Shown here one piece after another: positions 48,221-56,990 of a stretch of DNA of 64,000 nt. Every line of letters begins with the position of its first letter. Positions within the stretch are counted from its first letter, which is position 1. This stretch comes from Pseudomonadota bacterium. GTDB lineage: Bacteria; Desulfobacterota; Binatia; UBA9968. The notes beneath the pieces were generated by a model, which did not search any database, was not told the origin of the DNA, and worked only from the letters and a program-made list of their open reading frames with translations. The DNA lies in contig JAJPJQ010000028.1 in the NCBI GenBank assembly GCA_021324155.1, positions 62,001 through 126,000 on the forward strand, in the 5' to 3' direction. The position numbers and the translations under genes are program-made.

Positions 48221-49300
48221 ATGCAAAGACGCGTCGCGATCGCGTGCGGAGGAACGGCGGGCCACATCCATCCGGCTCTCGCCGTCGCGGACGCCTACCG
48301 CGAAGCGCATCCGGACACGGATATTCTTTTCATCGGAACGCCCGTCGGCCTCGAATCGACACTGGTCCCCGCGCGCGCTTATCGTCTCGAAATGATTCCT
48401 GGCCAGCCTCTAGCGGGCGAGCCGTTTAGCGGCAAGCTTCGGGCGATCGGCAGTCTCATAGCCGGCATAGCTGCCGCGCGGCGGCTGCTCGTCGAAAATC
48501 GAACCGAGATCGTTATCGGTTTCGGCGGCTACGCCACCGCCGGCACCATCCTCGCGGCGCGCAGCCTCGGCCTCAAGATCGCCGTGCATGAAGCCAACGT
48601 CGAATTCGGCATGACTAATCGCTGGCTCGCCCGTTTGGCGGGCCGCGTTTATTTTGCTTTCGGCCGTACCGCCGCCGGACTTTCCGAGCAGCGCGCGCTC
48701 GTTACAGGAAACCCGGTGCGGCGCGAGATCGTCAGGCTCGCCGAAAGCATCCGGCAGCGCCCAGCCCGCGCGCACGGCACGACGCGATTTTTCGTGACCG
48801 GCGGCTCCGGCGGATCGAATTTCCTCAATCGCGAGACGCCGGCGTTGTTGAGGAAAGTCGCCGCCTGCGGGATCAAACTGGAGGCATTGCACCAGGCCGG
48901 CGGCTTCCCGCTGGCGCCGATCCGCGCCGCCTACGATCGCTGCGGCGTATGCGCTTCCGTCACCGACTATATAAAGGATATCGTAAGCGCCTACGATTGG
49001 GCCGATTTCGTGGTGACTTGCGCCGGCTCGCAGACCTTGTCGGAGATCGCGATCTGCGGCCTGCCGTTTCTCGCCGTCCCGCTGTCGAGCGCCGCCGCAG
49101 GCCATCAAGTCGCTAACGCCGCGGCCTTCGCCGAGGCTTGCGGTGCTTTATGGGTTCCGGAGAACGCTTGCGATACCAGTCGCCTCGCGCGGGAAATCGC
49201 CGCCACGCTCGAGAGAACGGGTCCGCGGCGGATGCCGACGGCGATCGACGCCGCCGGCAAGATCGTCGCCGATTGCGAGCGGATGCTGCGCAACGGCTAG
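48221..49300 (+). CDS. GT28 MurG-like GlcNAc transferase, possible ALG13/14 counterpart
   Basis: The 359-residue GT-B protein starts with a MurG-type loop, ACGGTAGHIHPALAVADAY (9-27). A second glycine loop, VTGGSGGSNFLN, lies near residue 190, and the donor-site end is AGSQTLSEIAICGLPF followed by GHQVANA. MurG adds GlcNAc to lipid I. ALG13/14 is its two-part relative that adds the second GlcNAc to GlcNAc-PP-dolichol. The gene lies with glycosylation genes rather than a division and cell-wall cluster, so I favour the second role. A stand-alone murG cannot be excluded. It is divergent from the ALG1-like gene and ends five bases before the first STT3 gene. Confidence 0.72.
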   Translation: MQRRVAIACGGTAGHIHPALAVADAYREAHPDTDILFIGTPVGLESTLVPARAYRLEMIPGQPLAGEPFSGKLRAIGSLIAGIAAARRLLVENRTEIVIGFGGYATAGTILAARSLGLKIAVHEANVEFGMTNRWLARLAGRVYFAFGRTAAGLSEQRALVTGNPVRREIVRLAESIRQRPARAHGTTRFFVTGGSGGSNFLNRETPALLRKVAACGIKLEALHQAGGFPLAPIRAAYDRCGVCASVTDYIKDIVSAYDWADFVVTCAGSQTLSEIAICGLPFLAVPLSSAAAGHQVANAAAFAEACGALWVPENACDTSRLAREIAATLERTGPRRMPTAIDAAGKIVADCERMLRNG

Positions 49301-49305
49301 TACCC

Positions 49306-52095
49306 TCATTCCCGCCAATCGATCTTAAAAGAGGCGACTTCCTCGCCCGTAAGCGTATTCTTGCGCGCGAAGGGTTTAAAAATCCCGCTGTAACGTCCGT
49401 CGAGAAAAAAGAGCCGAACCAACGTCGATCGAATCATCAGCGGGCTGCCGACCAGGATGCGCCGCCCGGACAAATCGAGCAGCACGCCGATGTCGGCGAA
49501 AACCGCATTGGCATCGAGCCGTTCATCGAGCGCCCGGGCACCGGCGACGATAAGCGCAGCGGCCGTCCCGCTGCGTTCGCCTTGCGTCAGCCGCGCGTTT
49601 GTCGGCGCGGCAGGATCGTAGCGAAATTCGATACGGTTGACGCCAGCGCCGTTCGTAATCGTTATGATGCATTCCATCGCCGGCTGCGATTCGCGACACG
49701 GAATCCATTCCGACGGGATAAGCCGCTGCGGCGGCGCGATAAAATTGTCGATCTGTTCTTGATCCTTCAGCCGCGCGATGTAATCGTAAACCGCCTTCGC
49801 TTCGTCGGGCCGATAATCCAAGCGCGCCAGATCTTGCAGCGCCTGAGGCTGCGGCAGAAGCCGCGTCCGGTGCGCCAGGTAAGCGCGCCGGACATCCCAC
49901 GAGCCGAGCCACATCCAGCCTTCCGCTTTCGCGATCATTTCCCGGCTGATCACGAGAAACGATTCGGCAGGCCGGCAATGCGTTGATGCGAGAATCGCTT
50001 CCCGGCGGTCGGCCGGGAAGCCGCGATCGGCGAGGTAGCGGGCAGCAGCGGCGCGGTCGAATTTGACGAGCTCGCTGAGGATCTCGTATGCCCGGTATTC
50101 GCCGACGCCCATGGCGGTTAGCCTACCGAACGCGCCGTAGCTCCCCTCCGGCAGCGGCGTCGCATCGGACGCGCAGTTGAGCATGCGTAAAATCCCGCGG
50201 CTCTCGACATCGCTCGGCGCCACCAGCGCTTTGGCGAGCCAGTGCGGGATGTGCGTCCAAAGCGTGCCGCCGTCGCTGGTCACCCTCCGCTGAGCCGCGT
50301 ATTTCACCCAGTAACCGTAATCCCACCAGGTATTCACGATCGCGTCGGCCGACGAGCTGCGTTTGATTTCGACGAGCGTGTCCCACCATGCGTCGTTCAT
50401 CGCCGGATAATAGTTTTTCATGGATGCGTAGCCGCGATGAACCGGGTAAAGGACAACGGAAAGCGCGATCAGGCAGCTCGCGGCCCCCGCCCATGCCGCG
50501 CGCCGCGAAAGCGTCCGGGCAAAGAGCGTTTGCAAGACCATGCGCGCGCGCTCGGCGAAGCTGCCCAGGGCGAAGCCGAAAGGGATGGCCAAGAACATAA
50601 CGAAGCGGGCGCCTTCGAACAGCTCATAAAGCGATGCACAACACCAAATCAGGATTAGCAGCACGGCCGCTTCGTCGGTTTCAACCGGTTCGTTTTTCCA
50701 GGCCGAGATCGATAGCTCCGCAGCAAAGGGCGCGCTGAAGAGGAAAAGAAAAATCGTTTTGCGCAAATCCGTCTCGGCGAACAGATAATAATGCACGATG
50801 AAAACGGCAAGAACCCAGACCGACATAACGATGTGGCGAGTCTGCAGACGGCGCAGCGGTAGCACGAGCGAGATCAGCCCGAGCCAGGCGGCGAAAAAAA
50901 CCCCGAATCCTCCCATCGATTGAACTATCTCGACCGGCAGCATTTGTCCCATCTCCGAGACGGCTTTCATGACGAAGGGCCAGATTTCGGCAGCGGCCGG
51001 TGAACCGCTCCAAAGCAACGCAAATATGGATATGAACGGCGTTGAGAACGCCGACGCTCCCGTGAACAAAGTAAAAACGCCCGCAGCGACGTAATAAACA
51101 GCCACGGCACAGGCGATGGCACGAACTTCGGCCGCTCGCCACGCGCTGCGCCAACCCGCGAGCGCGCAGTGCCGCAGCAGCGCGAGCGCCAAGCAGCCTA
51201 CGGCGGCGCAAAAAACAACGGAAAAAGTGAAAACCCAGCCGCGCCACACCGCGGCGTAGATTCCCGTCAGAAACCCGGCCACGAGAGCGAAACTCGCGGC
51301 GCGCGACGCTTTTCCGGCGTTCAATGCGACGAGCAGCGGCCAGGCGATGTACAGAGGCATGACGATATTCCATGCATCGTTGTCGCTGCCGGCGCTGCGG
51401 ATCAAGTAGTTTGGATCCAGCGAGATCGCAAGCGCCGCGACGATGGCGGCGACGTTTCCGCCGAGACGGCGGGCGATAAAAAACGCCGGCAGCACGCCGA
51501 GCGCTCCGAGAATGACCGGCACGAGAAACGCGCTCGCGGGCAAAGGATAACCGGGCCTAAAGAAAGTGATGAGGCGGTGCACCGTGACGATCGCGGCGAT
51601 GTGAAGCGAGCGGTTGTAGACCATCCGATAGCCGACCGGCGCGTTGCCGTAAGTATCGCGGCACTCGTCGCCCACGATGGCATCGCACGTCGTGCCCTTA
51701 CTCAGGTACGTGCGCGCATTGCGCAGCCACACGTAGCTATCGTAATCGCCCAGATGGGTGTAGCTCCGCCCGTCGGCGGCGGTAAAGGTCATCTCCGACC
51801 TGATCTCGGCCAGCGCTCTCTGTTCGGCGGCGGCGACTTGCGCCGGGTTGCGTTGCATCCATTCCTTAGCGGCGCTATCGACTGTCTGCATCCATTGCGC
51901 CGGCGGCAACCGTCGCATGATGTCGCGGCTGAGCTGCTCGCGCACGCGGCGATCGACTACTTTTTGGGCGAGTTCGTCCGCCCCGGGCAGGAAAGCGGGC
52001 AACGAGCGAATCCAGATCACGACGGTGACGCAGACAAACGCGAGAATGAGCGAGACGGCGTTGCCGGAGGTGAGTCGAGCTGCGAGAGCGCGCAT
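49306..52095 (-). CDS. STT3/PglB/AglB-type oligosaccharyltransferase, copy 1
   Basis: This 929-residue membrane protein is predicted to transfer a lipid-linked glycan to asparagine on the periplasmic side. About a dozen hydrophobic helices cover residues 12-550. The first acidic motif is GDYDSY (116-121). A second, GSDNDAW (236-242), follows. The loop motif is AVSE (378-381, TIXE-like) and the catalytic signature WWDYG is at 590-594. A soluble C-terminal domain of about 330 residues follows. The N-terminal loop (40-115) before GDYDSY is long and charged. It is convergent with the MurG-like gene and lies 71 bases downstream of the second copy. Confidence 0.9.
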   Translation of the reverse strand: MRALAARLTSGNAVSLILAFVCVTVVIWIRSLPAFLPGADELAQKVVDRRVREQLSRDIMRRLPPAQWMQTVDSAAKEWMQRNPAQVAAAEQRALAEIRSEMTFTAADGRSYTHLGDYDSYVWLRNARTYLSKGTTCDAIVGDECRDTYGNAPVGYRMVYNRSLHIAAIVTVHRLITFFRPGYPLPASAFLVPVILGALGVLPAFFIARRLGGNVAAIVAALAISLDPNYLIRSAGSDNDAWNIVMPLYIAWPLLVALNAGKASRAASFALVAGFLTGIYAAVWRGWVFTFSVVFCAAVGCLALALLRHCALAGWRSAWRAAEVRAIACAVAVYYVAAGVFTLFTGASAFSTPFISIFALLWSGSPAAAEIWPFVMKAVSEMGQMLPVEIVQSMGGFGVFFAAWLGLISLVLPLRRLQTRHIVMSVWVLAVFIVHYYLFAETDLRKTIFLFLFSAPFAAELSISAWKNEPVETDEAAVLLILIWCCASLYELFEGARFVMFLAIPFGFALGSFAERARMVLQTLFARTLSRRAAWAGAASCLIALSVVLYPVHRGYASMKNYYPAMNDAWWDTLVEIKRSSSADAIVNTWWDYGYWVKYAAQRRVTSDGGTLWTHIPHWLAKALVAPSDVESRGILRMLNCASDATPLPEGSYGAFGRLTAMGVGEYRAYEILSELVKFDRAAAARYLADRGFPADRREAILASTHCRPAESFLVISREMIAKAEGWMWLGSWDVRRAYLAHRTRLLPQPQALQDLARLDYRPDEAKAVYDYIARLKDQEQIDNFIAPPQRLIPSEWIPCRESQPAMECIITITNGAGVNRIEFRYDPAAPTNARLTQGERSGTAAALIVAGARALDERLDANAVFADIGVLLDLSGRRILVGSPLMIRSTLVRLFFLDGRYSGIFKPFARKNTLTGEEVASFKIDWRE

Positions 52096-52166
52096 TTCTT
52101 TTAAGCGGAGATAATGAAGGCCTTCAAATATGTATTTGCGGTAGCATGCCGATGCAAGGCAAGAGC

Positions 52167-54950
52167 TTAATCTTCCCAGCGGATCTTGTACGCAGCGACT
52201 TCTTCCCCCGTAAGCGTGGTCCTGCGCGAAGCGGGCTGGAAGATTCGACCGTAACGCCCTCCTAAATAGAACAGCCGCACCAACGTCGACCGGACCAACA
52301 AAGGGCTGCCGACCAAGATCCGCTGACCGGCGACGTCGAGCAGTACGCCGATGTCGCGAAAAGCGGCGCCGGTGTCGACCCGCTCGCTGAGCGCTCGGGT
52401 TCCGGCTACCACCAGGGCTCCTACCGTTCCCGCTTGCCCGCCCTGCATCAGCCGGGCGCTGTCCGGCGCAGCCGGATCATAGACGAATTCTAGACGGGCG
52501 ACGCCGTCGGGATTCGTGACGGTGATATTACATTTCATCTCGCCCGCCGTCCCACGGCACGGAATCCACTCCGTGGGAATCAGTCGCTGCGGCGGCGCAA
52601 TAAAGTTGTCAATCTCCGCTTGCGTCCGAAGCGGCGCGACGATGTCGTAAAGCGCCTTCGCTTCCACGCTCTTATAGCCCAGGAGCGCCAAGTCCTGCAG
52701 CGCTTGGGGCTCGGGGAGAAGACGGGTGCGGCGAGCGAGATAAGCGCGCCTGACATCCCAGGAGCCGAGCGGCATCCACCACTCGGCCTTCGTGATCATT
52801 TCCTTGCTGAGCACGAGAAACGATTCTGCGGGCGCGCAGTGGGTCGACGCGAGAACGCTCGCGCGGCGCTCGGCATTGAAACCGCGGTCGGCGAGATAGC
52901 GGTCGGCGGCAGCTCGATCGAGCTTTACAAGCTCTGTCACAAATCCATACGCCCGATAGTCGCTCAATCCCATCGCCGTGAGCTTTCCTATGGCGCCGTA
53001 GCGGCCTTCCGGCAACGGCGTCGCCTCGGAAGCGCAATTGAGCATGCGCAAAATACCTCGGCTTTCGACATCGCTGGGCGCGACCAGGGCCTTGGCGAGC
53101 CAGTGAGGCACGTGAGTGTCGAGCGTGCCGCCGTCGTCGCTCACTTTCCGCTCCGCGATATATTTAATCCAGTAGCCGTAATCCCACCAGGCGTTCACGA
53201 TGGCGTCGGATGTGGATCGGCTTTTGATTTCCACGAGAGTGTTCCACCACGCATCGTTCATCGCGGGGTAATACGTTTTCATGGTGCCGTAACCGCGCTG
53301 CACGGGATAAAAAACGACCGCTAGGGCGACGGCGCAGCTTACTGCGGGGGCGAATCTACCGACCCGCGAAGACCACGCGGTCAAAACCGTGCGGGCTATA
53401 GCGCGCAGACGGTCGGCGAAAGCACCCACCGCGAAGCCGAATGGGACTGCGAAGAGCATGATGTAGCGGATGCCCATAAACATTTGAGATAATGAAGCGA
53501 AAAACCAGACGATCACGATGACGACGGCTGCCTCGCCGGTCGGCGATGCCTCCTTCTTCCTGGCACGGATCAAAAGCTCCGCCGCGAACGGCGCGATGAA
53601 CAGAAACAGAAACAGCATCCTCGGTAGCCGCACCGCGGCAAATGAATAGTAATGAACGACAAACAACGCGAGCACGCAGGCGCCGGCCACGATCTGGCGT
53701 CTTTTTACATGCTGGTATGGCACCACCAGCAAGACGAGCCCGAGCAACCCCAACACGAAAAACATCCACCCGCCCATGAATTGCACCACATCCATGGGCA
53801 GCGGCTTTCCCAGCTCGGAAACGGTCGAGAAGGCTGCCGGCCATAGCTCCAAGCCGCGCGAAGCCGCCGCGCGTTTCGCGATGACTTGCGAAATAACGGA
53901 CGATGCGGAGGTGCCTGTGAACGATGCAAATATGGCCGACACAAGAAAATAGACTGCGGTCGCTAGCCCGACGGCGCGCACTTCGGTGGCACGCCAGGCG
54001 CGCCGCCAACCACCGGCTGACGCCTGGCGGACCGCGGCGAGCGCAAAGCAGCCGAGCGCCCCGCAGATAAGGACCAGGTAGGCAAAGACCCAGCCGCGCC
54101 AAACGGCGGCGTGGAGTGCGGTCAAAAGCGCGGCCAAAGCCGCTAATGCCGCAGCGCGCGAAACCTTTCGCGCCGACAAACCGGCGATCAGGGCCCAGGC
54201 GATATAAAGCGGCATGACGACATTCCAAACGTCGTTGTCGCCGCCCACGCTACGCAGGAGATAGACGGAATCAAGCGAAATCGTCAGCGCGGCGACGGTC
54301 GCCGCAACATTTCCTCCCAACCGCCGCGCAATAAAAAACGCGGGCAGGACACCGAGCGCGCCCAGGATGATCGGAACCAAAAATGCGCTCGCCGGCAAAG
54401 GGTAGCCGGCGTGAAAGAGATTGACGATGCGATGGACCGCCACGATGGCGGCGGTATGCAGAGATCGATTGTACAGCATCCGGTATCCGACGGGCGCGCT
54501 GCCGAGATTGTCGCGGCACTCGCCGCGGACGGTCGCGTCGCAGACGCTGCCGTGCTCTAAGTACGAACGCGCATTGCGCAGCCAGAGGTAGCTGTCATAA
54601 TCGCCGAGGTATACATAACGCCGGCCGTCGTCGCCGGCATACGTCAGCTCGGATGTGATTTCGGTCAGAGCTCTTTGTTTTTCGGCGAGGAGTTCTGCCG
54701 CATTCTGTGCCCTCCTTTCCCGGAGCTCGGTTTCGAGTCTGTCTTGCCACTGTTCGGGCGGGAAACTGCGCACGACCTCCGGCGCGATCCGCTCGCGGAC
54801 GCGCTTCTCGGCAATCTTTTCGGCCAGCCCGTCCGCCGCAGGGAGCGCCGAAGGAAGTGCGCGGACCCACGCGACGATGGCGATGCAGGCGAGCGCGAGA
54901 ACGATCGAAACGAGTTCCTGCGAAGCGAGACGAGTCAAAAGGAAGCGCAT
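52167..54950 (-). CDS. STT3/PglB/AglB-type oligosaccharyltransferase, copy 2
   Basis: This 927-residue paralogue aligns with copy 1 from end to end without large gaps. It has GDYDSY (116-121), GGDNDVW (236-242), the TIXE-type loop motif TVSE (376-379) and WWDYG (588-592). Long stretches such as PLPASAFLVP and LGALGVLPAFFIARRLGGNV are identical in both copies. Differences cluster in the external loop around 345-370 and in the C-terminal domain, which might alter acceptor or glycan choice. It is transcribed divergently from the WecA-like gene and reads toward copy 1, so both are probably co-transcribed. Confidence 0.9.
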   Translation of the reverse strand: MRFLLTRLASQELVSIVLALACIAIVAWVRALPSALPAADGLAEKIAEKRVRERIAPEVVRSFPPEQWQDRLETELRERRAQNAAELLAEKQRALTEITSELTYAGDDGRRYVYLGDYDSYLWLRNARSYLEHGSVCDATVRGECRDNLGSAPVGYRMLYNRSLHTAAIVAVHRIVNLFHAGYPLPASAFLVPIILGALGVLPAFFIARRLGGNVAATVAALTISLDSVYLLRSVGGDNDVWNVVMPLYIAWALIAGLSARKVSRAAALAALAALLTALHAAVWRGWVFAYLVLICGALGCFALAAVRQASAGGWRRAWRATEVRAVGLATAVYFLVSAIFASFTGTSASSVISQVIAKRAAASRGLELWPAAFSTVSELGKPLPMDVVQFMGGWMFFVLGLLGLVLLVVPYQHVKRRQIVAGACVLALFVVHYYSFAAVRLPRMLFLFLFIAPFAAELLIRARKKEASPTGEAAVVIVIVWFFASLSQMFMGIRYIMLFAVPFGFAVGAFADRLRAIARTVLTAWSSRVGRFAPAVSCAVALAVVFYPVQRGYGTMKTYYPAMNDAWWNTLVEIKSRSTSDAIVNAWWDYGYWIKYIAERKVSDDGGTLDTHVPHWLAKALVAPSDVESRGILRMLNCASEATPLPEGRYGAIGKLTAMGLSDYRAYGFVTELVKLDRAAADRYLADRGFNAERRASVLASTHCAPAESFLVLSKEMITKAEWWMPLGSWDVRRAYLARRTRLLPEPQALQDLALLGYKSVEAKALYDIVAPLRTQAEIDNFIAPPQRLIPTEWIPCRGTAGEMKCNITVTNPDGVARLEFVYDPAAPDSARLMQGGQAGTVGALVVAGTRALSERVDTGAAFRDIGVLLDVAGQRILVGSPLLVRSTLVRLFYLGGRYGRIFQPASRRTTLTGEEVAAYKIRWED

Positions 54951-54962
54951 TGACGGCGAGTT

Positions 54963-54992
54963 TTGTCCTATCTATTAAGGACGAACTATAAT
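54963..54992 (+). promoter_or_regulatory. Likely promoter of the WecA-like gene
   Basis: TTGTCC (54963-54968), an 18-base spacer and a perfect TATAAT (54987-54992) point toward the WecA-like gene. They lie in the 176-base gap separating it from the divergent STT3 copy 2. The leader would be about 125 bases long. It contains a short inverted repeat, ATGGCA/TGCCAT, around a T-rich loop at 55021-55043. Confidence 0.45.
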
Positions 54993-55126
54993 CGCAAGTA
55001 ACGGTTGCTTCAAATCGGAAATGGCAGATTTTTTTCTTGCCATCGCCGCAGAACTCTTCTACGCTGGCAGCGCCTCATTAAACCCAGCATCGAGAGCTTG
55101 CGAACGCGCCAGGAGTTGTCACCCCG

Positions 55127-56188
55127 TTGGCAAATTATTATACGTTTCTCTTTGTCGCCGCCGCCGCGTTGAGTTTCGCGACGACGCCGGTGGTTCGCGC
55201 GCTTGCTCGCCGCGGCGGGGTTGCCGAGTTTAGCGCGCAGCGGCCGCATGCAGGCCCGATTCCGACGCTTGGCGGCCTCTCGCTGCTCGCGGCGGTCGCC
55301 GGAGCGATTGCCTTGAGCCTCGCTTTTTATCCCGGATTGTCTGTTTTTTTTGTAACGCTCGGCTCTTGGCGCTGGTCGACCGCAGGCGCGCTCCTGATCG
55401 CATGTCTCGGCGTCGTCGATGACGTCGTGCGGGTGCGGCCGGCCACAAAAATCGTCTTTCAACTCGTGGCCGCGCTCTTGGTCGTCGCCGACGGCCACGG
55501 CATCGGACGCGTCATCGACCCGTTTACCGGGACGACTTTGTATCTCGGATGGCTGGCGGCGCCGATCACGCTGCTGTGGATCATCGGGATGACGAACGCG
55601 TTCAATTTGATCGACGGGCTGGACGGGCTCGCCGCCGGCGTCGGCCTCATCGCGGCGCTCACGCTGGCCGCGCTCGCCGCAACCGCGGCCCGTCAGGAAA
55701 TCGCGCTCATCGCGCTTGCGCTCGCAGGCGCGCTGCTCGGCTTTCTGTTCTTCAATTTCTTTCCCGCCTCGATCTTCATGGGCGATTCCGGAAGCATGTT
55801 CGTGGGATACGTCCTCGCCGCGCTATATGTCCGCGGCGCGCAGCAGCCCGAAGGCGTGCCCGTCCTCACGCCGCTGTTGGCGCTCGCCTTTCCGGTCACG
55901 GACGCGATGCTTGCAATCATCCGCCGCGGATTCGGATCGAACGGCCAGGAAGGCCGGCGCGACCTCTCGAGTCGTTTTTTGTCCATTTTTCGCCGCGACC
56001 ATGAGCATATCCATCACCGGCTGATGTCCGCCGGATTAACCGAGAAACACGCCGTGCTTCTGCTTTATGCGGCATCGTTCGTTTCGGCGCTTGCCGCCGT
56101 ACTGACTTTTCATGCGCAAGGCGTACGTCTGGTCACAACTATCGCCGTGATTTCGGGCGCGATTTATTTCGGTTTCCGAAGACGCTGA
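55127..56188 (+). CDS. Polyprenyl-phosphate GlcNAc-1-phosphate transferase, WecA/MraY family
   Basis: This inner-membrane enzyme moves a sugar-1-phosphate (commonly GlcNAc-1-P) from a UDP-sugar to undecaprenyl phosphate, the first step of lipid-linked glycan synthesis. Ten or eleven hydrophobic helices are visible. Motifs are GVVDDV with Asp98/Asp99, NAFNLIDGLDG (157-167), FMGDSGS (217-223) and the WecA-type HEHIHH (292-297). The start is a TTG with AGGAG eleven bases upstream. In this locus it is the candidate ALG7 counterpart, but it could also serve O-antigen or other glycans. A terminator-like hairpin lies beyond its end. Confidence 0.87.
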   Translation: MANYYTFLFVAAAALSFATTPVVRALARRGGVAEFSAQRPHAGPIPTLGGLSLLAAVAGAIALSLAFYPGLSVFFVTLGSWRWSTAGALLIACLGVVDDVVRVRPATKIVFQLVAALLVVADGHGIGRVIDPFTGTTLYLGWLAAPITLLWIIGMTNAFNLIDGLDGLAAGVGLIAALTLAALAATAARQEIALIALALAGALLGFLFFNFFPASIFMGDSGSMFVGYVLAALYVRGAQQPEGVPVLTPLLALAFPVTDAMLAIIRRGFGSNGQEGRRDLSSRFLSIFRRDHEHIHHRLMSAGLTEKHAVLLLYAASFVSALAAVLTFHAQGVRLVTTIAVISGAIYFGFRRR

Positions 56189-56283
56189 AGCGAATTAAGC
56201 GGATGACTTCAGCTGTGCAAAGTTTGACCAGTCCTTATTCGGGCAGGCCGTTGAGGAGGTATGTTATAAGGTGCGCATAACGC

Positions 56284-56329
56284 AAAAAACTCCTGTCACC
56301 CGAGAGCAAGACCCGGACAACCAGGAGTT
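56284..56329 (-). terminator. Probable terminator after the tRNA-Lys array
   Basis: On the minus strand AACTCCTG (56329-56322) and CAGGAGTT (56295-56288) form an 8-base-pair stem around a 26-base loop. It is followed by four further T residues (six in all), downstream of tRNA-Lys. It also lies beyond the convergent WecA-like gene and might serve that gene weakly. Nothing else was recognised in the 158-base gap. Confidence 0.45.
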
Positions 56330-56346
56330 CTTTGCAGTGGAATGTT

Positions 56347-56422
<76 letters not shown>

Positions 56423-56448
56423 ACGTCCGCGGCTGGCGCGGAATAACC

Positions 56449-56563
56449 AATTTAAAATCGCGATATGAGATTTGCCATCGCCATATCCGCGCTGCGCGCG
56501 GAATCACAGATTTAAAATCTCGGATCTCATATGCGATTTGAGATCTGAAATCTGAAATCCCGA
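56449..56563. repeat. Heptad-repeat arms, site D (AT-based)
   Basis: The right arm has AT at 56536, 56543, 56550 and 56557, strictly seven apart, in units such as ATTTGAG and ATCTGAA. The left arm has AT at 56450 and 56457 and again at 56470, 56477 and 56484, with one slip. GCGCGGAAT followed by TTTAAAATC occurs in both halves (from about 56436 and 56496), so part of the element is also directly repeated. It fills the gap between tRNA-His and tRNA-Lys and is the most degenerate of the five sites. Confidence 0.65.
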
Positions 56564-56569
56564 AGGGTT

Positions 56570-56648
56570 TGGGGTGAGTGAAGGGATTTGAACCCTCAAC
56601 CCCTGGAGCCACAGTCCAGTGCTCTAACCTAATTGAGCTACACTCACC
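56570..56648 (-). tRNA. tRNA-His (GTG anticodon)
   Basis: Acceptor GTGAGTG pairs with CACTCAC, with the extra G-1 opposite discriminator C that histidyl-tRNA synthetase requires. The anticodon loop is CTGTGGC with GTG, and CCA is encoded. The range includes G-1 and CCA. Confidence 0.95.
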
Positions 56649-56680
56649 GCAAAACTGTCTCGACAGATCCGTAAACGGCC

Positions 56681-56760
56681 AGTGAGTAGTGAGTAGTGGT
56701 TAGTGAAATCGATCTCGATTCTTCACTACTCACTGCTCACCACTCACTGCTCACTTCTCA
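56681..56760. repeat. Heptad-repeat inverted arms, site B (AGTG-N3 / TCAC-N3)
   Basis: AGTG occurs at 56681, 56688, 56695 and 56702. TCAC occurs at 56723, 56730, 56737, 56744 and 56751, with TCA at 56758. Each arm keeps an exact 7-base period and the arms are complementary around a short loop (56706-56722) that contains the palindrome-like TCGATCTCGA. It lies between tRNA-Arg and tRNA-His and contains no gene. Confidence 0.85.
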
Positions 56761-56762
56761 TG

Positions 56763-56839
<77 letters not shown>

Positions 56840-56844
56840 CGAAT

Positions 56845-56921
56845 TGGTCGGGGCGAGACGATTTGAACGTCCGACCCCCTGCGCCCAAGGCAGGTGCGCT
56901 ACCAGGCTGCGCTACGCCCCG
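56845..56921 (-). tRNA. tRNA-Pro (TGG anticodon)
   Basis: Acceptor CGGGGCG pairs with CGCCCCG, including the C1-G72 pair typical of bacterial tRNA-Pro. The anticodon loop is CTTGGGC with TGG. CCA is encoded. It is only five bases from tRNA-Arg, so the two are surely co-transcribed. Confidence 0.95.
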
Positions 56922-56990
56922 TCAAGCAAAACAATTCATTCTACACAGGCAAGGGGTGAAATCAACCCCGAAATCCGGCGGATTATCGCG

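Noticed and set aside
55021-55233. 70-codon plus-strand frame before and into the WecA-like gene
   Set aside because: It overlaps the WecA-like start in another frame, has no strong ribosome binding site and shows no similarity. The leader is better read as untranslated.
43822-56188. Eukaryotic contamination as the source of ALG-like genes
   Set aside because: The genes are intron-free, overlap in bacterial fashion and are embedded between bacterial tRNA, tig and rdgB genes on one contiguous sequence.
43822-56188. Reading the locus as an ordinary O-antigen or capsule cluster
   Set aside because: No Wzx, Wzy, Wzz or sugar-nucleotide synthesis genes are present, while two STT3 proteins with WWDYG and ALG-type transferases are.
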